NCBI GenBank assembly: GCA_025345505.1
Contig: JANVCC010000030.1
Location: 13,651,913 to 13,715,912, forward strand
DNA: 64,000 bases
Origin: Todiramphus chloris collaris
Lineage: Eukaryota > Chordata > Aves > Coraciiformes > Alcedinidae
Direction: 5' to 3'
Below, piece by piece: positions 47,690 to 60,700 of the stretch. The notes beneath the pieces are model-generated. The model made no database searches. It was given only the letters and a program-made list of their open reading frames with translations, and was not told the DNA's origin. How positions within the stretch are numbered: position 1 is the stretch's first letter; each line of letters starts with the position of its first letter. A program made the position numbers and the translations under genes.

Positions 47690-48732
47690 CTGGCAGAACT
47701 AACTGCTGGTTTTTTATTTAGTGGAGGGCTTCCTGATCTCTCCTGCCTAGACAGCACTTCATATTCACTGACAACAACCAGCACAAATTTCATAATGACA
47801 CAACCAATCATTGCTCAGAAGTGAAGAACATAAAGAAAACCCCAAGAAAGACCAAAGTAGATTGTATACGACCACATGTAAAGAGAAAGTTGCTTCTGAT
47901 CTGTTCACATTCTCATGGTTTCTTCTATGAATGAATAAACAAAGTTCTTCATTCCAGTGGAAAAAATGGATTATTCATTCCACAAATATGAAACGGTAGA
48001 ATTAAGAAAAAATATAGGAAGAAGAAATATAAGTAATTGCTGTAGATAAAGCCGCTGATCAGATCCTCAGAGGTGAGCATGGACACTGCCTTGGGCACTG
48101 GTACAGTGTTTTTCCACTGCCACAGGTCAATCAGATGTTGATGAAATACTTTCTCTCCAGTCTCTGGAGGCCAAATACAGCTCTCACTCCACACAGGGTT
48201 GCTCCAGGCAGTGAAGCTCTGCACACATGGTGTACATTTTCCCTCCTAGTGCAGATCCTCTCGACATAGCTATCTCCTAACTCATTCACAAAGGTGTACT
48301 TTAAAAAACCAAAAGTAGTGGCGTGCTAGTTCAGCAAGCAATATGTGAAGACAATTGCTTGGTCAGACTCCTGTGCTGAGCCCTACATACCATCACCAAA
48401 GGTCAATTACACAGAGGGCAGAGAGCAAGAGTGTCTTCTCAAGGTGGCAATGGCACTGTCAAGTAAGCTGTCACAAACATTGAGATTACATCCACCATAT
48501 CAGTCCCAGGCTGCTGCTGAGACCTTGAACTGTAATAACAAGGCCCTTGTCTTAGCCAGCTTTAGAGACGACAGCAGATACATCCCATCAGATAATCCCT
48601 GTGCAAGTTGCATGCAGTGCAATGTCAGTAACCTCACTCGCTGCTCGGTAGGTCGCCAGTAAAGCTCATTACAGGAAGTTGGCTCTGTCCTTCAGCAATG
48701 TGACAGGTGATTCTCGAGGAAAGGAACTGTTC
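47690..48732 (-). other. ARMC9: ARMC9 3' UTR
   Basis: Lies after the TGA stop (48735-48733) on the - strand and ends near an AATAAA with a convincing GU-rich downstream stretch. About 1.0 kb, inferred from the first good poly(A) signal. Confidence 0.5.
47713..47718 (-). terminator. ARMC9: ARMC9 polyadenylation signal AATAAA
   Basis: AATAAA on the - strand is followed after about 40 bases by TGTTGTTTGTTCTTTT, a strong GU/U-rich downstream element. It is the first AATAAA after the ARMC9 stop codon. Confidence 0.55.
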
Positions 48733-48755
48733 TCACTTCCTGTAGGACTGGCTGC
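48733..48755 (-). CDS. ARMC9: ARMC9 last coding exon
   Basis: Strong acceptor TTGCTGTTTTTCTGCAG, then GC AGC CAG TCC TAC AGG AAG TGA. With the A left over from the previous exon it reads S-S-Q-S-Y-R-K-stop, against human S-S-Q-S-L-R-K-stop. Only 23 coding bases; the rest of the exon is 3' UTR. Confidence 0.82.
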
Positions 48756-51700
48756 CTGCAGAAAAACAGCAAGAAAGGTCTGTCAGCTGAAAGCAGGATT
48801 TGTTACAAGACAGGAGCTACCCGAGGACAACCCTCGTTCAACCTGTACAGTGACACAAACACCATAAAGAATGTGCATAAAGGCACCTTAGTGACCCATG
48901 TTGCAACTTCGAAATGCAGAATGTATTTATGGCAACTGCTTGTCAGGGGATGCTGAAGGAAGTTGTGGAGGAGCTGGGAGTCACCAGGGCCCAGTTGTAC
49001 TCCTGCCAAAATGAATCCTCATTCTCCTGGCAGGTATTTTTGTACTACTCTAGCTCCGCTATGCCCTAGACAGCACTTGGTCCACTGCAAACAGCTTGAA
49101 CATGCCCATGCAGAGTTGCTTGAAACAGATGCAGAGTAAGGAACAAGGCAGAGGAAACCATTCAACCATGTCCACGTGAAGCACAGAGTTAACAATTAAG
49201 TCTGAATTTGGAGGTCTACCCTGTGTTCTAGCCATGTTGTCAGTGTCATCCCTGTAAGCTTGGTTTTGCTTTGAGGTCCAGCTTTCAAGCTCTGCTAACA
49301 CCAGCAGCCTACATCTCAGGCAGGAATCTGGCCCCAGGCCTGTAGCTGCACTAAGTACCTATGCTTCTTCTGCATTCCTCACACATTCCACTCGCTCCAA
49401 GCCCCAAGAGGACCAGTCTAGCTAGTTCAGCTAAGTGTATGGAAAAGCAACTTAAGTTTCAGAAAACACACCTATAATAAATATTAAAAGCAAGCCAAAA
49501 TGTGTCTCTAAAATAAGCAAGCACATGAAGTTAAGTACAATCAGAAAGTCATCTTTTTCTCATCACGCCCATCAGCTATAAACACTTGTATTTCTCTAGA
49601 AATACCAAGAAATCCACAAACTAAAGACAGTCTTTCACGGGGACAGAGTCTCTTGATGTCTAGAAACCTACATACCTATGCAGCAGGCAAATGGAAGGCA
49701 GCAACTGCTGAGATCTACTGATTGCTGCTCTCTGTGCATCTGATACCACTTTTGACTTACCATGACCTGACTAGCAAATTAAAGGAGCAGCAGCAGAGAG
49801 CTTTACTAGGGAAACTTCAGGGCTCACCTGGTTCAGGTGCCTTCCCTGCACCTTTAAGTAACAGCTGGGAATTAAGAGTAAGCAAGTAAAATTAATTAAA
49901 TAACAGCAGGTAATTACCTGTGAAAACCTCAAGTTTGGACATAGGTGCTTAAAGCTCCTTTCAGTCCTTGAAAAAACTAGCTCTTATCACCTTTCTCTCA
50001 CTTTTCCCAATCAGAAATACCTGTGTGAAAGCTCTTATACATATACACAGAGGGGAGGGAAGATGAGTTGTTTGCAAAACAATTTATTTGCTATTTTTAT
50101 CAGGAAGATATGGGTTTAACATTCAATTGCTGACACCATCTGTCTCATGGCACATGTGGACTGATAGAAAGCAATTACCAGAACCCCAATAAAAAGCTCA
50201 GGAGAAAAGGTAAATGTATCAAATGTAAGACGTGATGCCTGCTATACATTCAGCTTTAGAACGCACAGACACAGGAAAGAGAAGAGGTATGTCGTAAGAC
50301 AAATCCTATCCAATGAAAGTTAGAAGAGCCCAAGAGTCTGAACTTACAAATTACGTATCCTGAATCAACAGAGAAACCCAAGTGATGTAGAACTCTGATC
50401 ACATTCTGCTTTAATGCAATTTCAAAATAAAATACATTATACACTGTGCCACTGGAAAACTTACTCCAAAGCCCTATGAGAGCAATATACGTATGTCACA
50501 TCTTTCATAGGATGCATGCATCCCTGAATGTCAAGCTGCCCTGGAGAAACTAGAACTTATGGAGGAGTTTTATGGGCTAGTCATTTTGTATATGAACTGA
50601 AACAGGAACCAGTGACAGACTCTGGAGTGTTAACACAGTGCTCCTAGCACAGTAACCAGAAAGCAGGCTCTTCTCAGTGTCATCCGATGACAGGACAAGG
50701 GGCAACGGGTGCAGGCTGAAACATAGGAGGTTCCACATAAATACAAGAAAAAACTTCTTCACGGTGAGGGTAACGGAGCACTGGAACAGCCTGCCCAGAG
50801 AAGCTGGGGAGTCTCCTCCTCTGAAGGCAGTCAAAACTCGCCTGGACCCGTTCCTGTGTGACCTGCTCTAGGTGATCCTGCTCCGGCAGGGGAGTTGGAC
50901 TAGATGATCTTTCGAGGTCCCCCTCCAAACCCTAACATTCTGTGATTCTGTAAAAGCATGGGAAATATGCAGCAAAAGTAAAGCCAAAAAAGCTGGCAGT
51001 ATTACATAAGCACAGGACTGTTCACGCAAGTACTCTCTAGGTCAAAACCTCCCTTAACCACAAGGACATTCCTTCCCACTGCCTCACCTGTACTCCCTGA
51101 ATGAAACCACCCCATCTGCCTGCACATGCAACTGTGTGGAATGACAAGGAGTGAGCAACACAGAAGACTCAGAAAGCTTTCTCCAGCTCTGTTGCTCATT
51201 TACTAGGTTATTTCAGTTCTGCATGTTTCATTTTTCCCTACCTGTAATGAGGAGATAACGATGTACAACTACCTCAGATTTCTTGGGAAGGCTTCAGAGG
51301 TACTCAGAAGTTACCATGTTTTTGTGAAATGTTTAAAGGTAACAGCTACAGATAAAGAATAGAGCTGATATTACACTGTGATCAAATATTCATTGCTAAA
51401 CTTCTTACAATATGTTTGGAATAAGAATATACAGCACATTGCTCCTCCCACTTTCATTGATGATGGACCCAGAGCTGTATTTGAATCCAGCTTGTCCTAT
51501 CCACACTCAGGGAAGAAACTTCCTCATTACTGAAGAATGCATCTTTCTTCCCCCTCCCCTCAAAAAAACCCCACAGCTTACACACCATACAAGTATTTAC
51601 TGCTGTGTGAGCATCTGAGATCAACATTTCCACTTTAGTGGGCTGTGTTGTCTGGCTTTAAAGCAAGTGTCCATCCTTTCCCTCCAAGTCACAGCCCTCC

Positions 51701-54700
51701 TCTCTTCTGTAGCCCACTGCAGACTAGTACTGCTTAAACTTCTTCAGGCAACAACACATCCATATGGTTCTTACACACCAGTCTCCAATAGAATGATGAC
51801 TGCCACAAGCAGCACACCGTGTCTGTCTGTCTGCTTACCAGGCTGCCCTGAGCCCATCTTCTGAACTGCCTGACATCTGGTCTATGTTCAGTTGCAGCAC
51901 AGACACATCCAGGGATCCAAATTTGAGAACTTTAAACAAGTTACACAGTGGAGTGAACAAGTGTCTACAGAAAAGGCCAAAGTCTAATGACATTTAGAGA
52001 AAGTCTAATCTGAAACTAGAAACTTTCCCCCAAACTTCTGACAATTTGGGTGACTTTTCTCCACCCATAGACAGGAAAAAGCACATCCCTAACTGCTCAC
52101 ATGACAGCCTGGAAATAGGAGCAGTGTCCAGCAGGATATACTTACATGGCTGTGCATCCTGCAGATGACAAGTACATTGTCATATACTCCTGGCACATTT
52201 GTAGCACACAACTTCATTCCTGGAGAGCTACTACAGTGCTCCCTCCTTTCCCACCCCAAGGACTGACAAACGGAATGACGACTTTTTCCACTTACTCTGT
52301 CTGCTCCTTGTGGATGATCCTGAGGAGCTGGGACGGCTTGTTTGTTGGGGTCCAGACTTAGAGAACTGGGGGGCAATGGCTGGGACCTTTCCCTTTCTAG
52401 GGCTGGCACTCTGCACTTCAGGAGTGCGAGGGATCTTAGGTTTGCTGGTGAAGGCTGAGGGAAACTCACTGTAGGAGGAGATGGAAAGGGTTAGCAACGT
52501 ATGGAGAAATAGGTATGCATAGTAAGTCTGCAACCAAGTGAAACCTGCAGTACGTGCTGTGCATGACAGAGTGCTCAAAATTCAGGGAGACTGCAAAGGA
52601 ACACGGCACCACAGGTACTGCCCTGGGGCATGTACTCACGGCACAGCCTCTAAACCTGGCTCTACTGACCTGTCTATCCTACCCAAACCTGGTTCTTTAG
52701 ACAACAGGATTGAACAGGTTCCGTTAGGTTCCTTGCAAACAAGTAATGTATCTTTAGCTTGTTCTCCATTGTATTTATCACACGCACAGACTCAATCTGA
52801 GGTGCAAAACCATACAGATGTGCTACAGCACAGGAATACATCCTTTTAGGGCACAGACACTCTTATTTCTCCCAGGTGTAGGTCACAAACTCAGCAGACA
52901 CAGGCAGCCTCCCTGGCTCCAGGCTGGGACAGGACTCGTACAACTCCCTGAAGGCTTAGTCAAAAAAAAAGCAAAAAGCTGTGATGGCATCTATGAAAGA
53001 AATTCCCTAGGCACACACGTTCCTTGTTCACACCGAGGACATAAACCAGCTGCTGCTATTTCTGCATGCGCGGCAAGAACGCCGTGCCCGTGTGGGGTCC
53101 TGCCCTGGAGGTACGCTGCGCTGCCCTGCCCTGCCCCCAGCATCTATATATTCTTTCCCAGTTACACAAATGGAGGCGAGCAGGAAATAGCAAGTCTGTA
53201 AAGTAATTCTGCATCTATACTGATGTTTGCTCTAGTGAGTCAATTTTCTCTTAAACGGAGAAAAAAGTTTAAACTAAAATAACAGCTACATTAAAAAGCT
53301 CACGGTATTTAAAAAGGAAATAAAAGGAGAGCCGAAGGCAGGAGATCGAAAAAGACAGGCGATTTACGTGGAAAGCCCCCGTGTTATTAGCTCCATCAAA
53401 AGAATCCTTTGTGACCATCAGAAAGGGTGATTAGGAGGATTTTCAAGACATTTAATCTCTCCTCCTGCCCTGGGAATGCTGCTGAGTCAGTGCTGATTAG
53501 CCCTCCCATACCCCTGCTTCACCTTGCAGGGAGATTTGAACAAGTGTTTCTTTTGTATTTTAAAAAGCATTTAATTGTCGGGATTTTGCATATGTGTATG
53601 TTAACTACTAAGGACAGAGAGATGCTAACTGCTCTGCTAAGAGCCATCTCTGCAGCCCTCCGTCTGAGTATTCCAAGTACTACACCGGTCTCATTTCAAA
53701 AGGAGGAGGTGGCACATGGCAGCAGAAACCTATCAGCAAAACAAAACAAAAACCCCTAAGATTGGCTAGATAAAAGCCCAAGCCTTGGACCACAGACATA
53801 TTTAAGTATCTCTCTCTCCATAAAATAGTCTCATTGTTATTGTGTTGTTGTCATTTTATTCACTTTGGTTCAAGAGCTGGGTTTTCAATTCACTAGCGCT
53901 CTTCATGGTCATCTTAAGTGTACTATGATATGCTAAAGTAGATAAAAAATGGAATATCCCACAGCCTCACAGCAGTTTTTGAGCCATAAATGATTTTTTT
54001 TCTCCCCCTTTATTCAGCAATAGATAATAAAACCCTGGATCTGTAATCTCATACAGTAAAAAGCATTTTTATAGCAATCAACACTCTTCACAGAGTTTCA
54101 CTGCACTAACCTGGGCAGCCAGACTAGCAGCACTTGGGAGACAAAGCAAAGTAAGGCGACCAGTCACTACACTTTACCAAAGAGAGAGATACACACAATG
54201 GTCACACAGGATGGCTCACATCTTTGCAAACTTTTCAGGAAATAATGATATGAAATAAGCTAGTAGCAAATACTGTAAAGTTGAAAAGAAACTTGGTGGT
54301 TTTTCTTTTTCTGACTGGATGCAGAGCAGACCTTCATCTCCGCGTGCCCAAGTGTCAAAGAACCACCTCCTCCTTTATTACATCAATAAACAGGCCAAGA
54401 TCAACACAAAAGAATTAATCCTCAGAATAACACAGAAACCTGCTATTTGGCATCCTTCAGAACTTAATCAGATGAAGAAAGAAGCAAAACCTACTGTGGG
54501 AACATGTTCTGTAGTATTTGGTAAAGGAGTCATTTATGACAAGGTATGGTAATTTGAAAGTAAGTGATCAAAAAACCCCCCAACTAACAAAAAAAACCCC
54601 CCAAACTCACACAGAAACTTATATTTGCACTGAGAAAAAAGAAGAAAACTGTTTACTTAGAAAAAAGGAAACAACTGTGCCCAACAGACTGACACTGGGA

Positions 54701-57700
54701 TTGGAATAATCAACCAGGAGATGAGGGGACTTGAACACACCAAGATGAGTTCGACCATTTTCTCTGGGAGAGATACACTTGGACTTTTGGCCATTTTTAC
54801 CAGATTATCAGAAAAGCAAGACCATTAGAGACGTAAGAAGGCTGTGCAGAGCTCTTTATTATGATGATACCGGACATAGCCACAATAAAAACAGGAGTGC
54901 TTTTTCGGCCAGCCACAATTGCAAACTCCAGACTATTACAAATCTATCCTTGATTAGCTAAAAAGAGTAACAGATCTATATTCTTACACGATCAAAATGC
55001 AGCAGGGAGTAGCAATGCAGGGGCAGCTGCCAGTCTGACATACATCAGTTAGAACAATCAGTTGTTCCCATGGAAATAAAACAACTGCAATAGACATGTC
55101 ACTATTAGGGCCTCGTTCTTCTCTCCGACTGATTTAGCATAATTTCACTGATCTCGGCGAAGTTAAATTCCCTATTTATGCTGCTAAGGAAGAAAGGAAA
55201 GAGCAGTGACTGTTTCATCACTGCAACTCACCCCTCCTTTTCTCATACATACATCTTCTAGGAAGGTCTTGGTCTTTTTCCAAGTAGGAAGGAGACATCT
55301 CTTACAGTTGTCAAAACTATGACCAAAGCAGTTATTTAATCACTCTGTTTTGCAAACAAGCTAAAGTATGCTTCCAAGAATGAAAAGGCAGGTCTAGCTA
55401 TTGCAACACCAACATATTAACAAAAGACTCTTGATACAGGAAACCCTGTGTTTGCTTGGACTGTGAATGGCTGTATTCCCACATCCGTAACTAGAGGCTT
55501 CATTTCTAAATACAAATTACTATATGCATGCTAAGGAAGTACACAATGAAAAGATATTATCATCTTCTACAGGATACTGCACCTGTGCCTTCAGCTAGAG
55601 ATATCTCCACCTATTATTGAGGTTCAGACATCCATTTATGAAGAAAAAGATTACTGGGACACAACCATTTTTGGTAACAGATTATGACTGTAGAGAAGAG
55701 AAGCCTCTCACCCAGGTGGGGGACAAGAGGTTGCCAATTTGGCTTACTTCTTGCAAGACAAAGCCTGAAAAATATTCCCTCTCTCCGTGACAAAGCAAGT
55801 AATTTGCCCAAAATATTATCACTGTCTATTTTTGTTTATATTATGTGCTTAGCTGCTGTTAGGACAGGCAACAGAAATAAAAACAGTAATGCTGGGATAC
55901 AGGTATGACTACTAAGTACTTCATCTGCTAAGCAGTGATAATTTGTTGATAATAAATAATTTCTCAGATCTTACCATAGAAACAGCACAACTGAGAAAAA
56001 CAAACAAACACCCCAAAACCACACCACCATCCCACCCCTGCAAAAAAAAAAAAAACCAAACCCAAGCCACACACAGGCATCTGTAGGCCAGAAGGAAACA
56101 AAGCTCTAAGCAGAGAGTCCAGTTTTCAGAAGTGCTAAAGCTTTAACTGACACAAATAATGAAGCACTTCTGAAAAATCAGATCCATAAAGAGTTGGTAA
56201 AACCTCTCCTTTAACACATCTCCACCCATTTTCTGTTTTACTTCTGGAATGTACTTGCTTTTAGAATTTCTCTACACTTACTGTTTAAAACTTGGCCCAA
56301 TCAAATTGGCTATAGGAAAAAGCTGTTAATGTCTGAAGGACACATGCGGGCCCTGAAAACCCATGGTAAACCTTGGTCCAATTGCTAATGAATTCCTAGT
56401 TCTCATCCAAGGTATAACATCACAGTCCTACATATGACAGAGGCTTCACAGAAGGCTCAAGGTATGAACAGGAGGAGAGCAAGATCTTTCATCTTCTTTT
56501 GACAGAAGTTGTTTCAAGAAGGGTTTTGGAGAACTCATAATATTGCCTCCCTTGCTATACCCATCTAGAGGATAAATCAGAGACTCTGGTCAGCACTGCT
56601 AGCAAGTCAGCATGTTTAAACATTCTCAACCCATTGAAACTCTTAATTTTTCTTCCTTCTGCAACTTAATTCCTCCCTGTTCCCACACTCCTACCTATGT
56701 CTTTACCAATAAATGATTTTTCATGAGTTAGTCAAGTCATCTAAGGAAGCAACCAGGAAGTTTTATTTGCAGAAGACTGCATTGTGCATACATGTGCAGT
56801 TCATTAATAAAGTCTTGCTTGAGATTTCTCCCATTCTGGACCAGATGCTTAGAAACTGAACAGCTGCCTCTGGCACAGCTACGGGTATTTAGTTTGGCAA
56901 GCCCCACCACAGCCGTCTGAGACCAGACTACATCATACATCAAATGACTTCACAGACTGTCTTTACAGCAGCATGGAATTAGCTAGTAAGTCCCTTCAGA
57001 CCCCTCTTGCACTTTTAGATACTCCTCTGGATAAATCATACCTATGTGATTGTCCATTTACTTTGTCCTGGGTGAAGTCAGTAGACCGGGAAGACAAGAT
57101 ACTGTCACCAGCTGGGATGCTTCGGTCCGTTCTATGGCCTGATGAGAATACTCTAGGTGACTTCATTTCGATGGCTATTTAAAAAAGAAACAGAGTTCAG
57201 TGAGGAGTTGTGTCTCTACGATTTTACTAGAAACACAGTTAAGTTGGTTCCTGCTGTATGAAGGAGACCTTGAGACAGTGGCAGGCTAGGCAGTGCGTTG
57301 GGGCTCACCAGCTGAGCCAACTGCAAGCGTGCATACTGCCAGGCCTTCGCAGCCGGAAAGTAAACCCTGCTTGGATCATTTCAAAACAGCTACACCCTGC
57401 ATTTGCAATGGGCTAGGAGCAAGCAGACCAACGGTTAATGTGTATCCACTAATGACTGATATCTCATTAAAGCCACAGGAACGCAACCACTTGCAGCCGT
57501 CTCTACATATCCAGTGACAGGTCACCACTGCCGACAAAATCCAGTGTTTTACAGCTCTGTCAGACTTAAGGTCTGACGTTTGTTCACTATACTTCACCTT
57601 CTGCCTTGCACTTAATGGAGAAGGAAATGACACTCAGCTGAGAGACACAAGGCTACCAATATGTGCAAGTTCAATAAGAGCTTAGGGAAAATCCCTAGCT

Positions 57701-60700
57701 CCATTCCTTCCATGCTCAGGACAGGTTGCCACCTGATTTGCTCTCCCATGCTGATGTGGATGCAGATCAGGTCACTTCCAAGACAAGCGGCTGGCTGCCT
57801 AGTGCATGTTCTGTCTGACATTAAGCATAATAAGTGTAGTAAGATGATCAGGGTCATCTTTAGTCCACAAGTTTTCTGCTCACAGGAGACAAATAAGAAA
57901 AGAGAGCCAGAATTACTGATTCTTTCCTGAAGTGATAAAAAGGGAGGATGGAACCAGAAAAAAACAGACTAACTGAAGAACAGCTGAATATATTGAGGCA
58001 TGGAGGATATTAAAAGCTGCTCTCATTTTTAGAAAACAAAAAAGCATCAAGTTTCCTGAGATACAACCTTGATGATGTTCTAACTGTTCACAAAGCTTTT
58101 ATTCTAATCGGTTTTTCACTCTTTGTCTCTTACTATTAATTTCACAACTTGATTGCATGAAAATGAATCCCAAAGTATTCATATGGTGCTGGAAAACACA
58201 TATTCTGAAGTGAGCAGGTTCCTGGTACTGGATAATGACCATCGGACCCAGATCAGAAGTCAAAAAATTAGATATTTCTTTCACAGCGAAGATGTTTGGC
58301 AGGACATGATGACAGTCTCTAGAAGCAGTACAATTATTTTTACACTTTTCTGTTATATACTGTTCCCTGCTGGATCTTAGAAGTCATTAGAAGAGAAAGG
58401 GCTTAATTTCCCTTGTCTTAAAGTATTTCCAATTTAAAAATTACAAAACCTACTGCCTTTTGGAAAACAGGGGATGTCCAAAGACCCTGTCCAATTATCA
58501 TCATATAGAATGCAAGTCCTGGCACTGACAAGAAGAACCAGGGCAGCCAGCCGTGCAATCTCTCTTTTGTCTTCTCTTCTGCTCCTCATTTCTAAATCCC
58601 AAAAGGCAAGACAGACAAGTGTGTATTCCACTGGCAACTTGCAAAAACCTGAAATGAACCTCGGACAATCCTTCAAGTAGCTCAGTGTTGTTTTAAAGCA
58701 GGAATTAGTGCTAGGAAGAGTTGTCTCAGACACACACAAAAATTATTTGTCTTTTTACATGTATAATGCATATAAACTTCCAATATGAGTATATTCTCAC
58801 CTCCAAGATTTTTCTACAAGAAAGAGTATAATCTAGTAGTGTTATTAGAATCCACCTGAATATAATTTTTCCTGAAAGTAGCTAACAAACCATTTTATAC
58901 AGAGGATACAAGCAAAGTTCTGACAATATGAAACATTTAAGTTGGCAGCAATTTCTTCAGGACGAAGGCTTTCAATCAATATTCTAAATAAAGAATTAAC
59001 AACATTTACTTTGCTGACTTACGCAGGTGCCCTGTTTAAACTTCCCCACAAATCTCCACAAGCAAACTGTCAGACATCATCAGCAGCACACAAAAAGCAA
59101 CAGGATTTCAGTGGCAAGATATTATCAAAATGTGGTTCAGAAGGCACACTGGGCTCCTGGGGACTGCGTAATGCCTCAGATACTGCATCCAGTTACACCT
59201 CAAAACAGCAAATACACCTTTGATACCCGCTTGGATTAATTTCCTTTATGAAGCATGAGAATGTAAAACTCCTTTTTATTTTCTTCCTTCTGTGCTGGAA
59301 AACTGTCAAGTCAGTTTGCTTTTGATTAGTTTACAAGCTCTGTTGTTCTGAGTCGCTGCCCCTGGCCAGCTGAACCTCCCTGCAGAATGGGCTCAGCTAC
59401 ACCCAAGGTGCTACTGCACAAAGCGAGGCTGCAGGACCGCAGCTCCCAGTCCTGCACGACAGCAAGAACACAAGTGCCCATCTTGAACAGGAGCTTCATG
59501 TGCTGCTATCATACGGTTTTCATTCAGCATGTTATATTTATCAGCTCTAGGCATTACTCAAGCAAATTCCTGTCTGCAAGACCTTGGTTACTTTTCTCAG
59601 AATCCTTTTCATTTCCGCTAGGAAATTCAAAAAAAATAGAAGAGAGAGTAAAAAGTATGCTATTCCTTTATTGCTTCAAAGCATATTTTTCAGCAAAGTA
59701 AAGGCATGCTTGGTCTGAACTTATTAACAATTCTGTACCGGATATGCTGCAAGATCCTTTATCTAAGACTGCAGAACATTTTGCCTTAAATCCCTAATTG
59801 GAAATGTTAATGAATCCCTGCAAGAAGGTTGAAACTCCCACATCCAAAATTCCATGATCCCGTGGATATCAGAAGTTCAGAAACAGAGTATTTCAGAAGC
59901 CCATAACCTTTTAACACATGTTTCTGAGCTCTCAGGTCCAGATGAGTTTGCTTATTTTTCTGTTTAAGTTGCAAGGATGGAATCTTTAGCAGCATCACCC
60001 ACAATGCAGCTATACAGCCCAGGGCTTCCCATCCTCCCCAACCTTTTATGGCTTGAATGCAGTTGCGAATCTAAGCAGATAACTGCAGCTGCCTTCAACT
60101 TTAATACAGAGGTCTAGGCAACAGAGCCTGCAGGTGCCAGCAGACAGTGATTCATTTAGATCCAAACAAGGGTATATTTGATCAAGTAAGGAGCTTCGGC
60201 TGTTGGGAAGTGGGCTGTGTCTGGGCTGCAGCTCTTTGCCTAGGCAGAGGACATCGCGGAGTGAAATACAATATACTTTGCATATTCGAAGCCCTGGGAA
60301 TGATCCTTGGCCCTTCCACCGGAAGCAAGATGGAGCGAGGCAAGTGAGACCATGGGTCTCTGCTGACCAAACGTTACCTTCTGTAGCCATTCATTCATCT
60401 TGAGCCAAAAATACAATTGTGTGCCCCAAGGTCTTACAGATTGCCCCAGGGTCTACAAAGGGCCAGTTTCAAGGCCACATTTGAAAAAAATCTACAACAC
60501 ACACAAGGTAGGCCCCAAACACCTGCCCTGGTCAAGACAGACAGCAACAGTTAACACCACCATTCACAGCAGATCCTTACACGATGGGGAAATGCAGAGG
60601 CTAGAAATGCTGGACCTGCTCTCACCACAAACGGGAGGATGACCACTTGGCAGAGACTGCAGCTTCTCATCCCTGTCGTGACAAGAACTGGTATCATTTT

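Noticed and set aside
50677-50871. A 64-codon open frame with LIN-like residues
   Set aside because: It is a remnant within the CR1 3' end, not a separate gene.
55614-55811. A possible ARMC9 exon with good splice sites (55,700-55,770, - strand)
   Set aside because: Its phase does not fit the neighbouring exons, and the peptide does not resemble the ARMC9 tail.
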